Translations under genes and position numbers: made by a program
Assembly (NCBI GenBank): GCA_013414765.1
Contig: CP058708.1
Coordinates: 4,335,553 to 4,399,552 of the forward strand
Source of the DNA: Candidatus Accumulibacter cognatus
GTDB taxonomy: Bacteria > Pseudomonadota > Gammaproteobacteria > Burkholderiales > Rhodocyclaceae
Reading direction: 5' to 3'
Length of the DNA: 64,000 nt
Notes under the pieces: model-generated
What the model saw: only the letters and a program-made list of their open reading frames with translations
The model's database searches: none
Told to the model about the DNA's origin: nothing
Shown here: positions 35,677-44,373 of the stretch, in pieces
Layout: each line of letters opens with the position of its first letter
Numbering within the stretch: the first letter of the stretch is position 1

Positions 35677-36069
35677 TCAAGCCAGTCCTGCAATCAAGCC
35701 ATAGGGGCTGCGCGTTAAGGCGACGGTGACGATGTAGGCAAAAGCAGTGAGTGCAGCAACCAGAAAAGCGGCTCTCTGCGCCTTGCTGCGCGCGCGTTTT
35801 AGAGCCATCGTCCCACAGCCGATGTAGATCAGCAGACCGATCAGCTTGGCAGTCAACCAGGCGGCGGCGAAGGGATATTGACTGCTGAGCACGGCCAGGG
35901 CGATCGCGCTAGTCAGCAGGACGGTGTCTACTAGGTGAGGCAACACCCGCACGCCTGGTCGCTGCAGCCAGGGGGAGTCCGCCAGCATCCACAGACCACG
36001 CAGGAGGAAGCCGGCGCCGCTGATCACGACACAGCCAATGTGCAGGTGCTTGAGAAACAGGTAGCTCAT
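35677..36069 (-). CDS. SirB-family inner-membrane protein
   Basis: 130 residues with four predicted helices. YLFLKHLHIGCVVISGAGFL, LRGLWMLADSPWLQRPGVRV and LPHLVDTVLLTSAIAL match the SirB2-type family (His-containing helix 1, then R-x2-WM, then PH-x2-D). Function unknown. It overlaps the upstream polytopic membrane gene by one base in the leftward group with DUF2249 and hemerythrin genes. Confidence 0.82.
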   Translation of the reverse strand: MSYLFLKHLHIGCVVISGAGFLLRGLWMLADSPWLQRPGVRVLPHLVDTVLLTSAIALAVLSSQYPFAAAWLTAKLIGLLIYIGCGTMALKRARSKAQRAAFLVAALTAFAYIVTVALTRSPYGLIAGLA

Positions 36070-37385
36070 CAGGAGTCCTGCTCGGCAGGTTTAGAGGCCA
36101 TCCCGGCAGCGATCTTCAAGCAATGCTGCCGGTAGCATGCGAGGGCGCTCAGCAGGTTGCGCAGCAGACTGGCATTGGCAATCAGCAGCATCAGTCCGGC
36201 CGGATAAGTGAACCATCCGGGCCATAACGCTGCGGCCAGCAGCAAGGCCAGAGCCAGGAAGTGGGCGTACATCTGCCGGTCGATCTGACGCATGGCAATG
36301 ACCTTGTTCATGTTCGGTGCCAGCACTCGTCCATCACCCAGATTCTGCAAGTGCAACCAAACCAGAAAAGGAACGATCTTGTAGAGCATGCCGATCATCA
36401 CCGACAGTCCTCCGCCAAACAATGCCAGTACACCGCAGAGCAGCGGCCACGCTTGATGCTCGGCAAGTAACGGCAGGTGGTTTGCCGCCAGCGACAGCAC
36501 GCAGCTGGCCAGCGTGCACAGCATCGCCAGGCGCCAGTAATGCTGGGTCGCGTCGAAGCGGGCACGTTTGCTGCGGCTCTGCACCTGCAGCGTCAGCACC
36601 GCCAGTGCAGCAACCGTCAGCAGCACTGCATCCGCCAGCAGCGCCGCCAGCCATGTCCAGCCAAGGCCATCCGCAATACTCCACAGGCACAGCATAGTCA
36701 TCAGCGAGCCGGCAAAACGATTCGCAAACCAGGTCGGATAAGGCGGCGTGATCTGGAACATCGGTACCACCACGAAGGCGATGCTGGCCAGCAGGATGAT
36801 GCTCCAGCCGACGAAGCCCCAGGCGAAGTGAATCGACGTCAGTTGCAGTAGCGGCACCTCGAACGATCCGGCGAGAGCCATTGCCAGCAGCATTCCGAGG
36901 CAAACGGTCATGCCCAGACCCGGCAACGCCAGTTTCAGGCCGCGAATGGTGGGATTGCTCGATGCCACCGCATACAGGGCATGGCCTGCGGCGCCAAGGA
37001 AGAGTGCCGTGCCGCTGCCCAGCAACAGCGCCGCCAAGCGGAATGCGAGTGGCTCGGAAGTCAGAAAACCTGTAGCCAGGAGCAATACTCCCGGCGTGAT
37101 CGCGGCATGCACCAGGGTCGCCAGCAGCAGCGGTTGCGCGATGTTTGCCCCGGCCACTACTGGCAGAATCTGGATCATCGCCCCGAACATCACCTGCAGC
37201 ATGAATCCAGCGCTGATCAGATGCGTCAGCGCCAGCGCTGCGGGTGTCCAGCGCGAGGCGAACAGCTCTGGCCCGCTCCACAACAGGAGCATGCCGGCGA
37301 ACAGGGCGAACAGCGGGGCAGTGAGAAAAAAGCGGAACGGGGCGGCAAACGGCGGCGCCTGATCAAACGACAGCAGTGCCTGCAT
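36069..37385 (-). CDS. Polytopic (about 12 TM) membrane protein, heme-copper-oxidase-like/NnrS-like
   Basis: 438 residues, almost entirely hydrophobic helices. Conserved-looking histidines in LALTHLISAGFMLQVMFGAM, LVHAAITPG, TSIHFAWGFVGW and FLVWLHLQNLGDG are placed like heme or metal ligands, recalling subunit I of cbb3/NO-reductase-like proteins or NnrS. The redox metal ligand set is not complete enough for me to call an oxidase. The neighbours hemerythrin, DUF2249 and fnr suggest a role in NO or low-oxygen metabolism. Leftward, directly after the DUF2249 gene. Confidence 0.65.
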   Translation of the reverse strand: MQALLSFDQAPPFAAPFRFFLTAPLFALFAGMLLLWSGPELFASRWTPAALALTHLISAGFMLQVMFGAMIQILPVVAGANIAQPLLLATLVHAAITPGVLLLATGFLTSEPLAFRLAALLLGSGTALFLGAAGHALYAVASSNPTIRGLKLALPGLGMTVCLGMLLAMALAGSFEVPLLQLTSIHFAWGFVGWSIILLASIAFVVVPMFQITPPYPTWFANRFAGSLMTMLCLWSIADGLGWTWLAALLADAVLLTVAALAVLTLQVQSRSKRARFDATQHYWRLAMLCTLASCVLSLAANHLPLLAEHQAWPLLCGVLALFGGGLSVMIGMLYKIVPFLVWLHLQNLGDGRVLAPNMNKVIAMRQIDRQMYAHFLALALLLAAALWPGWFTYPAGLMLLIANASLLRNLLSALACYRQHCLKIAAGMASKPAEQDS

Positions 37386-37619
37386 TTATTGTTTATGCTG
37401 GATCAGGACTTCTACCGTGCCGTCTGGCCGATATGCCGTCTGCCAGGAGAAGCCATTGATCTCGAGCGCCCGGTAGAGCGGGTAAGGTTCACGGGGAAGC
37501 AGCACCAGGAGTTTCTGGGCTGAGCCCAGTTGACCGAGCGCTTCCATGCTGCGTACCATCGGCTCTGGCGGTTCGAGGCCGCGTGCGTCAATGACGATGT
37601 CGGCATCGACCCTAGTCAT
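37386..37619 (-). CDS. DUF2249 (TusA-like fold) protein
   Basis: 77 residues. DADIVIDARGLEPPEPMVRS and LLVLLPREPYPLYRALEING match the DUF2249 fold, similar to the sulfur-carrier TusA but without the Cys-Pro motif (here ..EPPEPM). Such proteins often sit beside hemerythrin and NnrS-like genes in denitrifiers. It overlaps the hemerythrin gene by 8 bases and is one base from the next gene, so all belong to one leftward operon. Confidence 0.82.
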   Translation of the reverse strand: MTRVDADIVIDARGLEPPEPMVRSMEALGQLGSAQKLLVLLPREPYPLYRALEINGFSWQTAYRPDGTVEVLIQHKQ

Positions 37620-38076
37620 GTCGGGACTTTTCTGGTCCGGCGAGCTGCTTCTGCAGCTCCGGCAGCAAGGCTTCGACCTGATCGGTCAAATGCTGATCAC
37701 ACATCGGATATAGCACGTTCTCTTCCTTGAGGTTATGTTGTTGCATCATGACCAATAGCGTTTCTGCAATGCCAGTATAATCGTCAAAGTCCTGCCCGAC
37801 CAGAGCCTCGGCGGCGGCGGCGAGCAGTTGTCGCATCTGTGCGTGCTCACCGCGCATCACCTGCGTAGGCCCTCGGTACATGCCGGTGCTCTGTTCGAAG
37901 AGCGGAAAGAGGAGCGACTCTTCGGCCTCAAAATGATCCTGCATCGCTTTTTGAAATAGACCGAAATCGGTCCTCGCCAGAGCCCAGTCGCCGCTGGCGA
38001 CAGCCTGCTCGACCGCGACCATCAGATGGTCACAAGAGCGATGATCGTTGGCCATGAAATTCGTGATCGTGTGCAT
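37612..38076 (-). CDS. Hemerythrin-like di-iron protein
   Basis: 154 residues from the ATG at 38076 (MHTITNFMANDHRSCDHLMV); longer upstream starts lack a site and family sequence. Ligand residues line up in four helices: NDHRSCDHL, DHFEAEESLLFPLFE, RGEHAQMRQLL and QHNLKEENVLYPMCD. Hemerythrin domains bind O2 or NO at a di-iron site or act in Fe-S repair (RIC/YtfE-like); which one is not decidable. First gene of the leftward operon with DUF2249, the polytopic protein and the SirB-like protein. Confidence 0.88.
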   Translation of the reverse strand: MHTITNFMANDHRSCDHLMVAVEQAVASGDWALARTDFGLFQKAMQDHFEAEESLLFPLFEQSTGMYRGPTQVMRGEHAQMRQLLAAAAEALVGQDFDDYTGIAETLLVMMQQHNLKEENVLYPMCDQHLTDQVEALLPELQKQLAGPEKSRHD

Positions 38077-38131
38077 ACAGAACCTCGCTGAACTAACACT
38101 ATTATTGTCAAGCGGGTGCTTGCCGCCAACC

Positions 38132-38145
38132 ATGACCAATATCAA
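38132..38145. promoter_or_regulatory. Possible FNR-type half-matched box
   Basis: ATGACCAATATCAA has a perfect ATCAA half-site and a weak second half (3 of 5). It lies in the roughly 100-base region between the divergent hemerythrin and UspA genes, both classic FNR/Anr targets. The match is weak on its own. Confidence 0.35.
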
Positions 38146-38175
38146 TTAGAATGAATACTCTGAGGAGGAAATGCC

Positions 38176-38619
38176 ATGTTCAAACACATCCTTGTCCCTA
38201 CCGATGGCTCCCAGCTTTCCCAGGACACTGCCCGACGAGCAATTTCCTTCGCCAAGGAGACCGGGGCGCGCATTACGGTATTCTTCGCCAAACCGGAATA
38301 CCCGGTCACTTATTATGGAGAAGGAGCGTTGATCGACCCGACGACACCTGAGAAGTTTGCCGAACTTGCCGAGCAACAAGCTGAGCAGACGCTGGATTTC
38401 GTCGTCGAACTCGGCGCAACCGAGGGTGTCCAGGTTGCCAAGCGATCGCTGACCAGTGACATTCCCTACCAGGCGATCATCGACGCTGCCACCGAGGCAG
38501 GCTGCGACCTGATTTTCATGGCCTCGCATGGTCGTCGTGGCATCACCGCCCTGTTGCTTGGCAGTGAGACCAACAAGGTGCTCACGCACTCGAAAATTCC
38601 GGTGCTTGTTTACCGCTGA
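38176..38619 (+). CDS. Universal stress protein UspA family
   Basis: 147 residues. MFKHILVPTDGSQLSQDTAR opens the fold and the ATP-binding signature G-x2-G-x9-G-(S/T) is visible in SHGRRGITALLLGSETNKVL, so it is the ATP-binding type. AGGAGGAAATGCC gives a good ribosome-binding site. Divergent from the hemerythrin operon; probably induced under low oxygen. Confidence 0.92.
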   Translation: MFKHILVPTDGSQLSQDTARRAISFAKETGARITVFFAKPEYPVTYYGEGALIDPTTPEKFAELAEQQAEQTLDFVVELGATEGVQVAKRSLTSDIPYQAIIDAATEAGCDLIFMASHGRRGITALLLGSETNKVLTHSKIPVLVYR

Positions 38620-38651
38620 GTCCGCCAGGTTTGCCTGGAGGAGGATACGGG

Positions 38652-39338
38652 ATGGTCAAGCGCCGTGTCGGCAATGGTGGCCACTGGCGTTGTGGATGGA
38701 TGGCGATTCGGCAGGTACTCTGCCTGTCTTCCTGCTTGCTCTGTGGGTCTGCACTGGCGGTTGATGTCGGGTTGGCCGGCGTGTTTCCAGGAAAGGCTTT
38801 GCTGACCATCAATGGTGGAGCGCCTCGAACCGTGGCAGTCGGCACGAAAACCGACGAAGGCATCAAGGTGCTCTCGGTCGATAATGACACCGCTACCATC
38901 GAGACCGACGGAAAGAAGCGTATCCTGCGGGTTGGGCAGAACGTCGCGTCGCAACCCGCAGGTGAGGGAGGGGGCAAGGCAGTCCTGACTGCTGATGGGA
39001 GTGGCCATTTCCTGACCACTGGAAACATCAACGGAACGACCGTTCGCTTTCTTGTGGATACCGGCGCCACCATGATCTCGCTCGGTGCCGGCGATGCGCG
39101 GCGCATCGGGATTGACGCCAGCAAAGGACAGCGGGGGGTCACCAGTACGGCCAATGGCCCCGCCCTGGTGATTCATATCAAGCTGGATACGGTACGGGTT
39201 GGCGAGATTGTCCTGAATAATGTCGATGCCCTGGTGCATCAGCAGGACCTGCCGTTTGCCCTGCTGGGCATGAGTTTCCTGAACCGGATGGAAATGCAGC
39301 GCGATGGTCAGACCATGACTCTCAGGAAGCGCTACTAG
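38652..39338 (+). CDS. Secreted retropepsin-like aspartic protease
   Basis: 228 residues. The ATG at 38652 follows GGAGGAGGATACGG; an uncleaved-looking N-terminus (about 1-38, hydrophobic LCLSSCLLCGSALAVDV) is a signal peptide or anchor. The C-terminal half holds the retroviral-type active site FLVDTGATMISLG and the second conserved block LPFALLGMSFLNRM, matching the TIGR02281-type clan AA protease. Acts in the periplasm; substrate unknown. Confidence 0.88.
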   Translation: MVKRRVGNGGHWRCGWMAIRQVLCLSSCLLCGSALAVDVGLAGVFPGKALLTINGGAPRTVAVGTKTDEGIKVLSVDNDTATIETDGKKRILRVGQNVASQPAGEGGGKAVLTADGSGHFLTTGNINGTTVRFLVDTGATMISLGAGDARRIGIDASKGQRGVTSTANGPALVIHIKLDTVRVGEIVLNNVDALVHQQDLPFALLGMSFLNRMEMQRDGQTMTLRKRY

Positions 39339-39350
39339 GAGAAGTCGAAT

Positions 39351-39614
39351 ATGCCTCACCGCGACAAACAAGGATCGATGTTGGGCCACGAGCTCGAGCT
39401 TTTGATGAGCGAGCGACAGAGGCTGCTGCAGGTCGTCGGTGCAACGGCTGCACTGGTCGCCTCTCTGGACAGCAATGTGCTGCCGCAGGGAGCCATCAAG
39501 TCCGCGAATCTGGTTTCGAGCACGCTCAACGCCCTGCCCGAAGAAACCCTGCGCGACGCCCTTGCCGCGGTGCGTGCAGAGATCGAGGAGGAAGAGCGTG
39601 TTGTCGGCAGCTGA
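39351..39614 (+). CDS. Short helical protein, unknown function
   Basis: 87 residues, mostly charged helix (LGHELELLMSERQRLLQVVG, then EETLRDALAAVRAEIEEEER). Lies 12 bases after the protease gene and overlaps the Nudix gene start by 17 bases, so it belongs to the same transcript. I do not recognise a family. Translational coupling to the Nudix gene is likely. Confidence 0.65.
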   Translation: MPHRDKQGSMLGHELELLMSERQRLLQVVGATAALVASLDSNVLPQGAIKSANLVSSTLNALPEETLRDALAAVRAEIEEEERVVGS

Positions 39615-40242
39615 GTCCTTGCTTGCCCCAGCACTCGAGCCGGCAATGGGCAGCGGTGTTGGGGACCTCGACCGTATACGCGAGGTCCTGCACCGCGAGC
39701 CTTCACTGGTGACAGCGGTGCTCGAAGACGGTATTGGTGACGAGGAGTTGCTGCCGGCTGCCGTGCTCTTCCCGATCGTTCGGCGCATCGGTGGGCCAAC
39801 CGTATTGCTGACACAGCGCACTGCGCATCTGAAGGATCATCCAGGCCAGATCAGTTTCCCAGGCGGGCGGTGCGAGCCAACCGACGCTTCGCCGGCGCAT
39901 ACGGCCTTGCGTGAGGCTGCCGAGGAGATCGGCCTGGCCGCCGCGCATGTCGACATCGCCGGCTACCTGCCTGAATACCTCACCAGTACCGGCTTTCGGG
40001 TCACCCCGGTGGTAGCCCTGGTGACCCCACCTTTCGAGTTGCAGCTTGACGCTTTTGAGGTCGCAGAGGCCTTCGAGGTGCCGCTGGCCTTTCTGCTGGA
40101 TCCCGCCAACCACCAGCAGCATTCGCTTCATTACCGAGGCAGGCTGCGCCACTATACGGCAATGCCGTACGGGGAGTATTTCATCTGGGGAGCGACCGCA
40201 GGAATCATCCTGTCCCTCTGGCGAGCCCTCGCCAAGGGGTGA
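39598..40242 (+). CDS. Nudix hydrolase, CoA-pyrophosphatase (NudL)-like
   Basis: 214 residues from GTG 39598, preceded by GAGGAGGAAGAGC. The Nudix box GGRCEPTDASPAHTALREAAEEIGL reads G-x5-E-x7-RE-x2-EE-x-G with an extended spacing as in the NudL group, preceded by DHPGQISFPGG, the UPF0035 signature for CoA pyrophosphatases. Likely cleaves CoA or acyl-CoA to phosphopantetheine. Overlaps the preceding short gene. Confidence 0.85.
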   Translation: MLSAAESLLAPALEPAMGSGVGDLDRIREVLHREPSLVTAVLEDGIGDEELLPAAVLFPIVRRIGGPTVLLTQRTAHLKDHPGQISFPGGRCEPTDASPAHTALREAAEEIGLAAAHVDIAGYLPEYLTSTGFRVTPVVALVTPPFELQLDAFEVAEAFEVPLAFLLDPANHQQHSLHYRGRLRHYTAMPYGEYFIWGATAGIILSLWRALAKG

Positions 40243-40728
40243 TCAATCGAGCACCATCGCGAGTTTCACCAGAAACTGCTTGGCCTTTTTCTGGTCGGGC
40301 GCAGCGCGCAGCGCAGCGCGGAGTTTGCCGACCTTCTGCCGGAGGTCAGCGGCGGTTTTTGCCTGTTTGACCTCCGCGATCAGCGCGTCGGCCTGCGAAC
40401 CCAGCAATTCCTGCAAAGCCCGGACAGTGTAGCTTTTGGCGAGGCTGATGTCTTCCCGGTCGGCTGGTGATGGCCGAACGACCGCTTCGGCCGTTTTATG
40501 TACCGGCGCCTGTACCTGCACGAACCCGCCATCCAGCAGGGCGGCCAGTTGCTTCGCACCCTCGGTAGCGGATGCGCCAAAAGCCAGCAACTGGTTTCCG
40601 GTACGCTGCCCATCGACCATGATCAACATGGCTCGCATGCGAAAAGGTAGGTGGCTCGCGCGGGTAGAGATCTCCTCGATGCCTTTGGGCGTTTTACTGA
40701 AGACTGACGACAGATCCATTTTCGCCAT
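40243..40728 (-). CDS. Conserved hypothetical protein (161 aa)
   Basis: Soluble, predominantly helical. The N-terminal part (FSKTPKGIEEISTRASHLPF, then RMRAMLIMVDGQRTGNQLLAF) looks like a small winged-helix-type fold similar to those in helix-rich regulators; the C-terminal part is an Ala/Lys helix. Leftward, convergent with the Nudix gene end. I cannot assign a function. Confidence 0.7.
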   Translation of the reverse strand: MAKMDLSSVFSKTPKGIEEISTRASHLPFRMRAMLIMVDGQRTGNQLLAFGASATEGAKQLAALLDGGFVQVQAPVHKTAEAVVRPSPADREDISLAKSYTVRALQELLGSQADALIAEVKQAKTAADLRQKVGKLRAALRAAPDQKKAKQFLVKLAMVLD

Positions 40729-40930
40729 TATACTGACATTCTGCGGGCGCTTGGCACACGCGAAAGTGACGCCAGCGTGAAGTCCGCAGAGGGCAATTTC
40801 GGAAGCCTTGCACAGCGAACCTTTGCTATCATTGGCCGGCTGCCGGTGCGGCTCGCTGCTGCGGTGGTGGTTTTTGATGAGGCTTGCCAGTCTGGTAGGC
40901 GGTTGATCGATTATCTACAGGAGTTTCTTC

Positions 40931-42112
40931 ATGAGCAGAGAAGTCGTTGTACTAAGCGCGGTTCGTTCAGCCATTGGCACCTTCGGTGGTTCGCTCGCCA
41001 ACATGGAGCCGCATGAGCTGGCGGGTACCGTGATGAAGGAGTCGATCGCCCGTTCCGGTGTCGACCCGCAGCAAATCACTTACGTGACGGTCGGCAATTG
41101 CATTCCGACCGATTCGCGCTTTGCCTATGTGGCCCGCGTTGCTTCGATCCAGGCCGGATTGTCGATGGATTCGGTGGCCATGGCGGTCAACCGTCTGTGT
41201 GCATCGGGCTTGCAGGGCATCGTGACGACAGCTCAGAATATCATGCTCGGCGATGCCGACTATGGTATCGGCGGCGGTGTCGAAGTCATGTCACGTGGTT
41301 CCTACATGCTGACAGCGATGCGCAGCGGTGCCCGCATGGGCGACACCAAGGCCATCGACATGATGGTCGCCACGCTCAACGACCCGTTCGGAGCGGGGCA
41401 CATGGGCGTCACTGCGGAGAATCTCGCTACCAAGTGGCAAATTAGCCGTGAAGAGCAGGACGCCTTGTCCGCCGAGTCGCATCGCCGTGCGGCCGCCGCC
41501 ATCGCCGATGGCCGCTTCAAATCGCAGATCGTTCCGATTGTCCTGAAAACCCGCAAGGGCGATGTCGTGTTCGACACCGACGAACATGTCAAACCGGCGA
41601 CGACGATCGAAACCCTGGCCAAGATGAAGCCAGCTTTCACCAAGGACGGGACGGTAACCGCCGGCAATGCTTCCGGAATCAATGACGGAGCCGCCTTCAT
41701 GGTGCTCACCGCTGCCGACGTCGCCGCCCGTGCTGGTCAGAAGCCGATTGCCCGTCTCGTTGCCTACGCCGTTGCCGGTGTGCCGAACGAGATCATGGGC
41801 GAAGGTCCGATCCCGGCGACCAAAGCGGTGCTCAAGAAAGCCGGCCTGACGCTCGATCAGATGGACGTCATCGAGTCCAACGAGGCCTTTGCCGCGCAAG
41901 CCATCGCGGTCAGCAAGGGGCTCGGTCTCGACCCGGTGAAAACCAACCCGAATGGTGGCGCGATCGCTCTCGGCCACCCGGTCGGTTGCTCGGGCGCTTT
42001 CATCGCAACGAAAGCGATCTACGAGTTGCAGCGTGTCGGCGGCAAGTATGCGCTGGTCACCATGTGCATCGGTGGCGGGCAGGGCATCGCGGTGATTTTC
42101 GAACGCACCTGA
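40931..42112 (+). CDS. Acetyl-CoA C-acyltransferase / beta-ketothiolase (BktB-like)
   Basis: 393 residues, thiolase family. The nucleophile Cys is in NRLCASGLQGI, and the catalytic His and second Cys are in GGAIALGHPVGCSG and TMCIGGGQG. Overall pattern (MSREVVVLSAVRSAIGTFGG) is closest in my recognition to BktB, which condenses acetyl- and propionyl-CoA in polyhydroxyalkanoate synthesis; PhaA or FadA activity is possible. AGGAG precedes the ATG by about 9 bases. Not next to phaB/phaC in this window. Confidence 0.88.
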   Translation: MSREVVVLSAVRSAIGTFGGSLANMEPHELAGTVMKESIARSGVDPQQITYVTVGNCIPTDSRFAYVARVASIQAGLSMDSVAMAVNRLCASGLQGIVTTAQNIMLGDADYGIGGGVEVMSRGSYMLTAMRSGARMGDTKAIDMMVATLNDPFGAGHMGVTAENLATKWQISREEQDALSAESHRRAAAAIADGRFKSQIVPIVLKTRKGDVVFDTDEHVKPATTIETLAKMKPAFTKDGTVTAGNASGINDGAAFMVLTAADVAARAGQKPIARLVAYAVAGVPNEIMGEGPIPATKAVLKKAGLTLDQMDVIESNEAFAAQAIAVSKGLGLDPVKTNPNGGAIALGHPVGCSGAFIATKAIYELQRVGGKYALVTMCIGGGQGIAVIFERT

Positions 42113-42126
42113 TCTTCGCGTTCTGA

Positions 42127-42164
42127 GTAGGTCGTGTGAGCCCGTAGGGCGCCACCCGACCTAC
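42127..42164. terminator. Inverted repeat between convergent thiolase and bioD genes
   Basis: GTAGGTCG (42127-42134) and CGACCTAC (42157-42164) with an inner GCCCGTAGGGC palindrome. It lies between the ends of two convergent genes and lacks T-tracts; it resembles common short REP-type palindromes and may act as an mRNA 3'-end stabiliser or a weak bidirectional terminator. Confidence 0.5.
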
Positions 42165-42171
42165 CTGTTGT

Positions 42172-42861
42172 CTACGTACCTGGACTCAAGGCCGGCCCCA
42201 TGGCCGGTAACTGCAGCCGGTGCGCGGCTTCTGCAGGTGTCGTGCCATGTGTGACGACGCCAAGCAGCGGCGCCGCCAGCCGTTGCTGCAGTGCCGCCAG
42301 GTTCTCGCTGAAACGGGACATCGCCGGATCGATGCGGTTGGCCACCCAGCCGGCCAGCGACAGGCCGCAGGCAGCGATCGCCTGTTGGGTCAGCAGCGCA
42401 TGGTTGATGCACCCGAGGCGCATGCCGACGACGAGAATCACCGGCAAGCGGAGCATCATCGCCAGATCGGCGGTATCGCAGTCGGCGCCGAGCGGCACAC
42501 AGAAACCGCCGACTCCCTCGACGAGAACCACGTCGGCGAGGGTCTGCAGCTCGGCAAAAGACGCGGCGATGCACGGCAGTTCGATGCTCCGGCCTTCCTC
42601 TGTGGCGGCAATGTGCGGCGCGATCGCAGCACGGAATCCGTAGGGATTGACCAGCGAACGTGCGGGCTGGATCGACGAAGCCGCGAGCAAGCGTTCGACA
42701 TCCTCGTTACGACCCTGTTCATCGAGGCCGGCGGCGACCGGCTTCATCGCCACTGCGCTCAGCCCGGCCTGGCGGAAGGCGTGCAGTAGCGCGCAGGCGA
42801 CAAAAGTCTTGCCGATCTCGGTATCAGTGCCGGTGATGAACCAGCCGCGTAGGTCTGTCAT
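42172..42861 (-). CDS. bioD: Dethiobiotin synthetase
   Basis: 229 residues. GWFITGTDTEIGKTFVACAL has the P-loop GTDTEIGKT, and AMKPVAAG, VNPYGFRAAIAPHIAATEEG and VVLVEGVGGFCVPLG match BioD. Uses ATP and CO2 to close the ureido ring of diaminopelargonate. Last gene of the leftward biotin operon, overlapping bioC by ATGA. Confidence 0.94.
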   Translation of the reverse strand: MTDLRGWFITGTDTEIGKTFVACALLHAFRQAGLSAVAMKPVAAGLDEQGRNEDVERLLAASSIQPARSLVNPYGFRAAIAPHIAATEEGRSIELPCIAASFAELQTLADVVLVEGVGGFCVPLGADCDTADLAMMLRLPVILVVGMRLGCINHALLTQQAIAACGLSLAGWVANRIDPAMSRFSENLAALQQRLAAPLLGVVTHGTTPAEAAHRLQLPAMGPALSPGT

Positions 42862-43628
42862 TTTCTGGCGTAAGCAAGAATCACGTCGTAACGCGCCGGC
42901 AGGCCGGCCGCCGTGCGGTGCGCTTCGTAGGCGATCTGCACCCGCTGCCAGGCAGCACGCCCAAGAAGGCCGCTACGCCCACCTTCGCCCACCGAGTTGG
43001 CGCCGATGTCCTTGACCGCGCGCAACAAAGTTTTCAAGTCGGGGTAGTGCAGGCTGATGGTCTCGCGGTGCAGGCGGATTTCGGAGAAGCCGGCTCCCAC
43101 CAGCGCCGCTTCTATTGTCGCTGGTTCGTTAAAAGTCAAGGTGTGGAGATGGCGGTCGATGCCGCTGAAGGCCTTGCGCAGTTCGTCGAATGTCCCGGGA
43201 CCGAGCGTGCTTAGCGCCAATTGTCCGCCTGGGCGAAGGACGCGCCGCGCTTCCCGGAAAACCGGGTCAACCGCACACCACTGTACGGTCAGGTTCGACC
43301 ACCAGGTCGTATAACAGTCCGCCTGGCAGGGCAGGGCCTCGATGTCGGCAACAAGGCAAAGATCGGCGTCCTGGCGTGCTCGGGCCAGCATCGCCGGCGC
43401 GAAGTCTACCGCGGTGATCGTCGCGTCTGGCCAGCGTCCGCGCAACAGGCGGGCGCCGTAGCCAGTACCGCAGCCGGCGTCGAGGATGCTAATTGGTCCC
43501 GGACTGGGCATAAAACCTGCCAGCAGCGATTCGCAGACCTGTCGCTGCAGAACCGCAGCATCGTCATAGGAGGCAGCAGCGCGATCGAAGGATGCTCGAA
43601 CACGTTGCCTAGGAGGCGGTGCGGACAT
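42858..43628 (-). CDS. bioC: Malonyl-[ACP] O-methyltransferase
   Basis: 256 residues. RVRASFDRAAASYDDAAVLQ is the BioC opening, ISILDAGCGTGYGARLLRGR the SAM-binding motif I, and NLTVQWCAVDPVFREARRVL and GGQLALSTLGPGTFDELRKAF are typical. Methylates malonyl-ACP to disguise it for fatty-acid-type elongation to pimeloyl-ACP. Overlaps the bioH end by 20 bases. Confidence 0.92.
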   Translation of the reverse strand: MSAPPPRQRVRASFDRAAASYDDAAVLQRQVCESLLAGFMPSPGPISILDAGCGTGYGARLLRGRWPDATITAVDFAPAMLARARQDADLCLVADIEALPCQADCYTTWWSNLTVQWCAVDPVFREARRVLRPGGQLALSTLGPGTFDELRKAFSGIDRHLHTLTFNEPATIEAALVGAGFSEIRLHRETISLHYPDLKTLLRAVKDIGANSVGEGGRSGLLGRAAWQRVQIAYEAHRTAAGLPARYDVILAYARK

Positions 43629-44373
43629 GGCAGAATTCGTCCAGCAGGGCTACGAAGCGATCAGGATCGGCAAGGAAGGGTGCGTGCGCGGCGCCGATGA
43701 ATACCTCCAGTCGGGCGTTCGGCATCGCTTTCTCCAGGGACTTCGCCGCTGCGAGCGGGTTGAGCAGGTCCTGATCACCGTGGATGAGCAGGCTCGGTGT
43801 CGCAATCTTCGGCAACAGCAAACGCAGGTCGAGGTCACGAAGCCAGTCAAGGCCGCGGCGCAGTGTTTCCGGGTCAGGCATCCGGCCGGCGCGCAGACCG
43901 GCGCGCAGCGTGCGGCAAAGCGCCCGCGCCTGCTCGTCACCCTGGTTCAGCAGCCCGACAAAACGCTGCAAAGTCTGTTCCGGTTGTTGCCGGATACTCG
44001 CCGAGAAGCTGTCGAGCAGTTCCGGTGCCTGTGCCTGCTTCCAGCCGTCGCGCTGGATGAAACTGGCGGTGGCGCCGACCAGGACCAAGGCGGCGACGCG
44101 TTGCGGTGCGAGCAGGGCGGCGCGCATGGCCAGCATGGCACCGAGTGACCAGCCACAGAGGATCACCGAATCGGGAAGCGCATCGATCAGGTTTCGTGCA
44201 GTCTCCGTGAAATCCGTATCGCTGGCCGGTGAAGGGCCGTAGCCGGGGAGATCGACGAGGTGCACCCGGCAGGATCGCGACAAAGGTGCGAGCAGCGGCT
44301 GCCAGACGGCGCTGCCGAGTCCCCAGCCGTGCACCAGCGCGAGCTCGGGATCCTGGCCGATGAGCACGGTCAT
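43609..44373 (-). CDS. bioH: Pimeloyl-[ACP] methyl ester esterase
   Basis: 254 residues, alpha/beta hydrolase. ALVHGWGLGSAVW oxyanion loop, nucleophile elbow LCGWSLGAMLAM (Ser in G-W-S-L-G), Asp in LLIHGDQDLLNP, and His in FIGAAHAPFLADPD. Removes the methyl ester from pimeloyl-ACP to end BioC-directed elongation. Overlaps bioF by ATGA. Confidence 0.93.
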   Translation of the reverse strand: MTVLIGQDPELALVHGWGLGSAVWQPLLAPLSRSCRVHLVDLPGYGPSPASDTDFTETARNLIDALPDSVILCGWSLGAMLAMRAALLAPQRVAALVLVGATASFIQRDGWKQAQAPELLDSFSASIRQQPEQTLQRFVGLLNQGDEQARALCRTLRAGLRAGRMPDPETLRRGLDWLRDLDLRLLLPKIATPSLLIHGDQDLLNPLAAAKSLEKAMPNARLEVFIGAAHAPFLADPDRFVALLDEFCHVRTAS

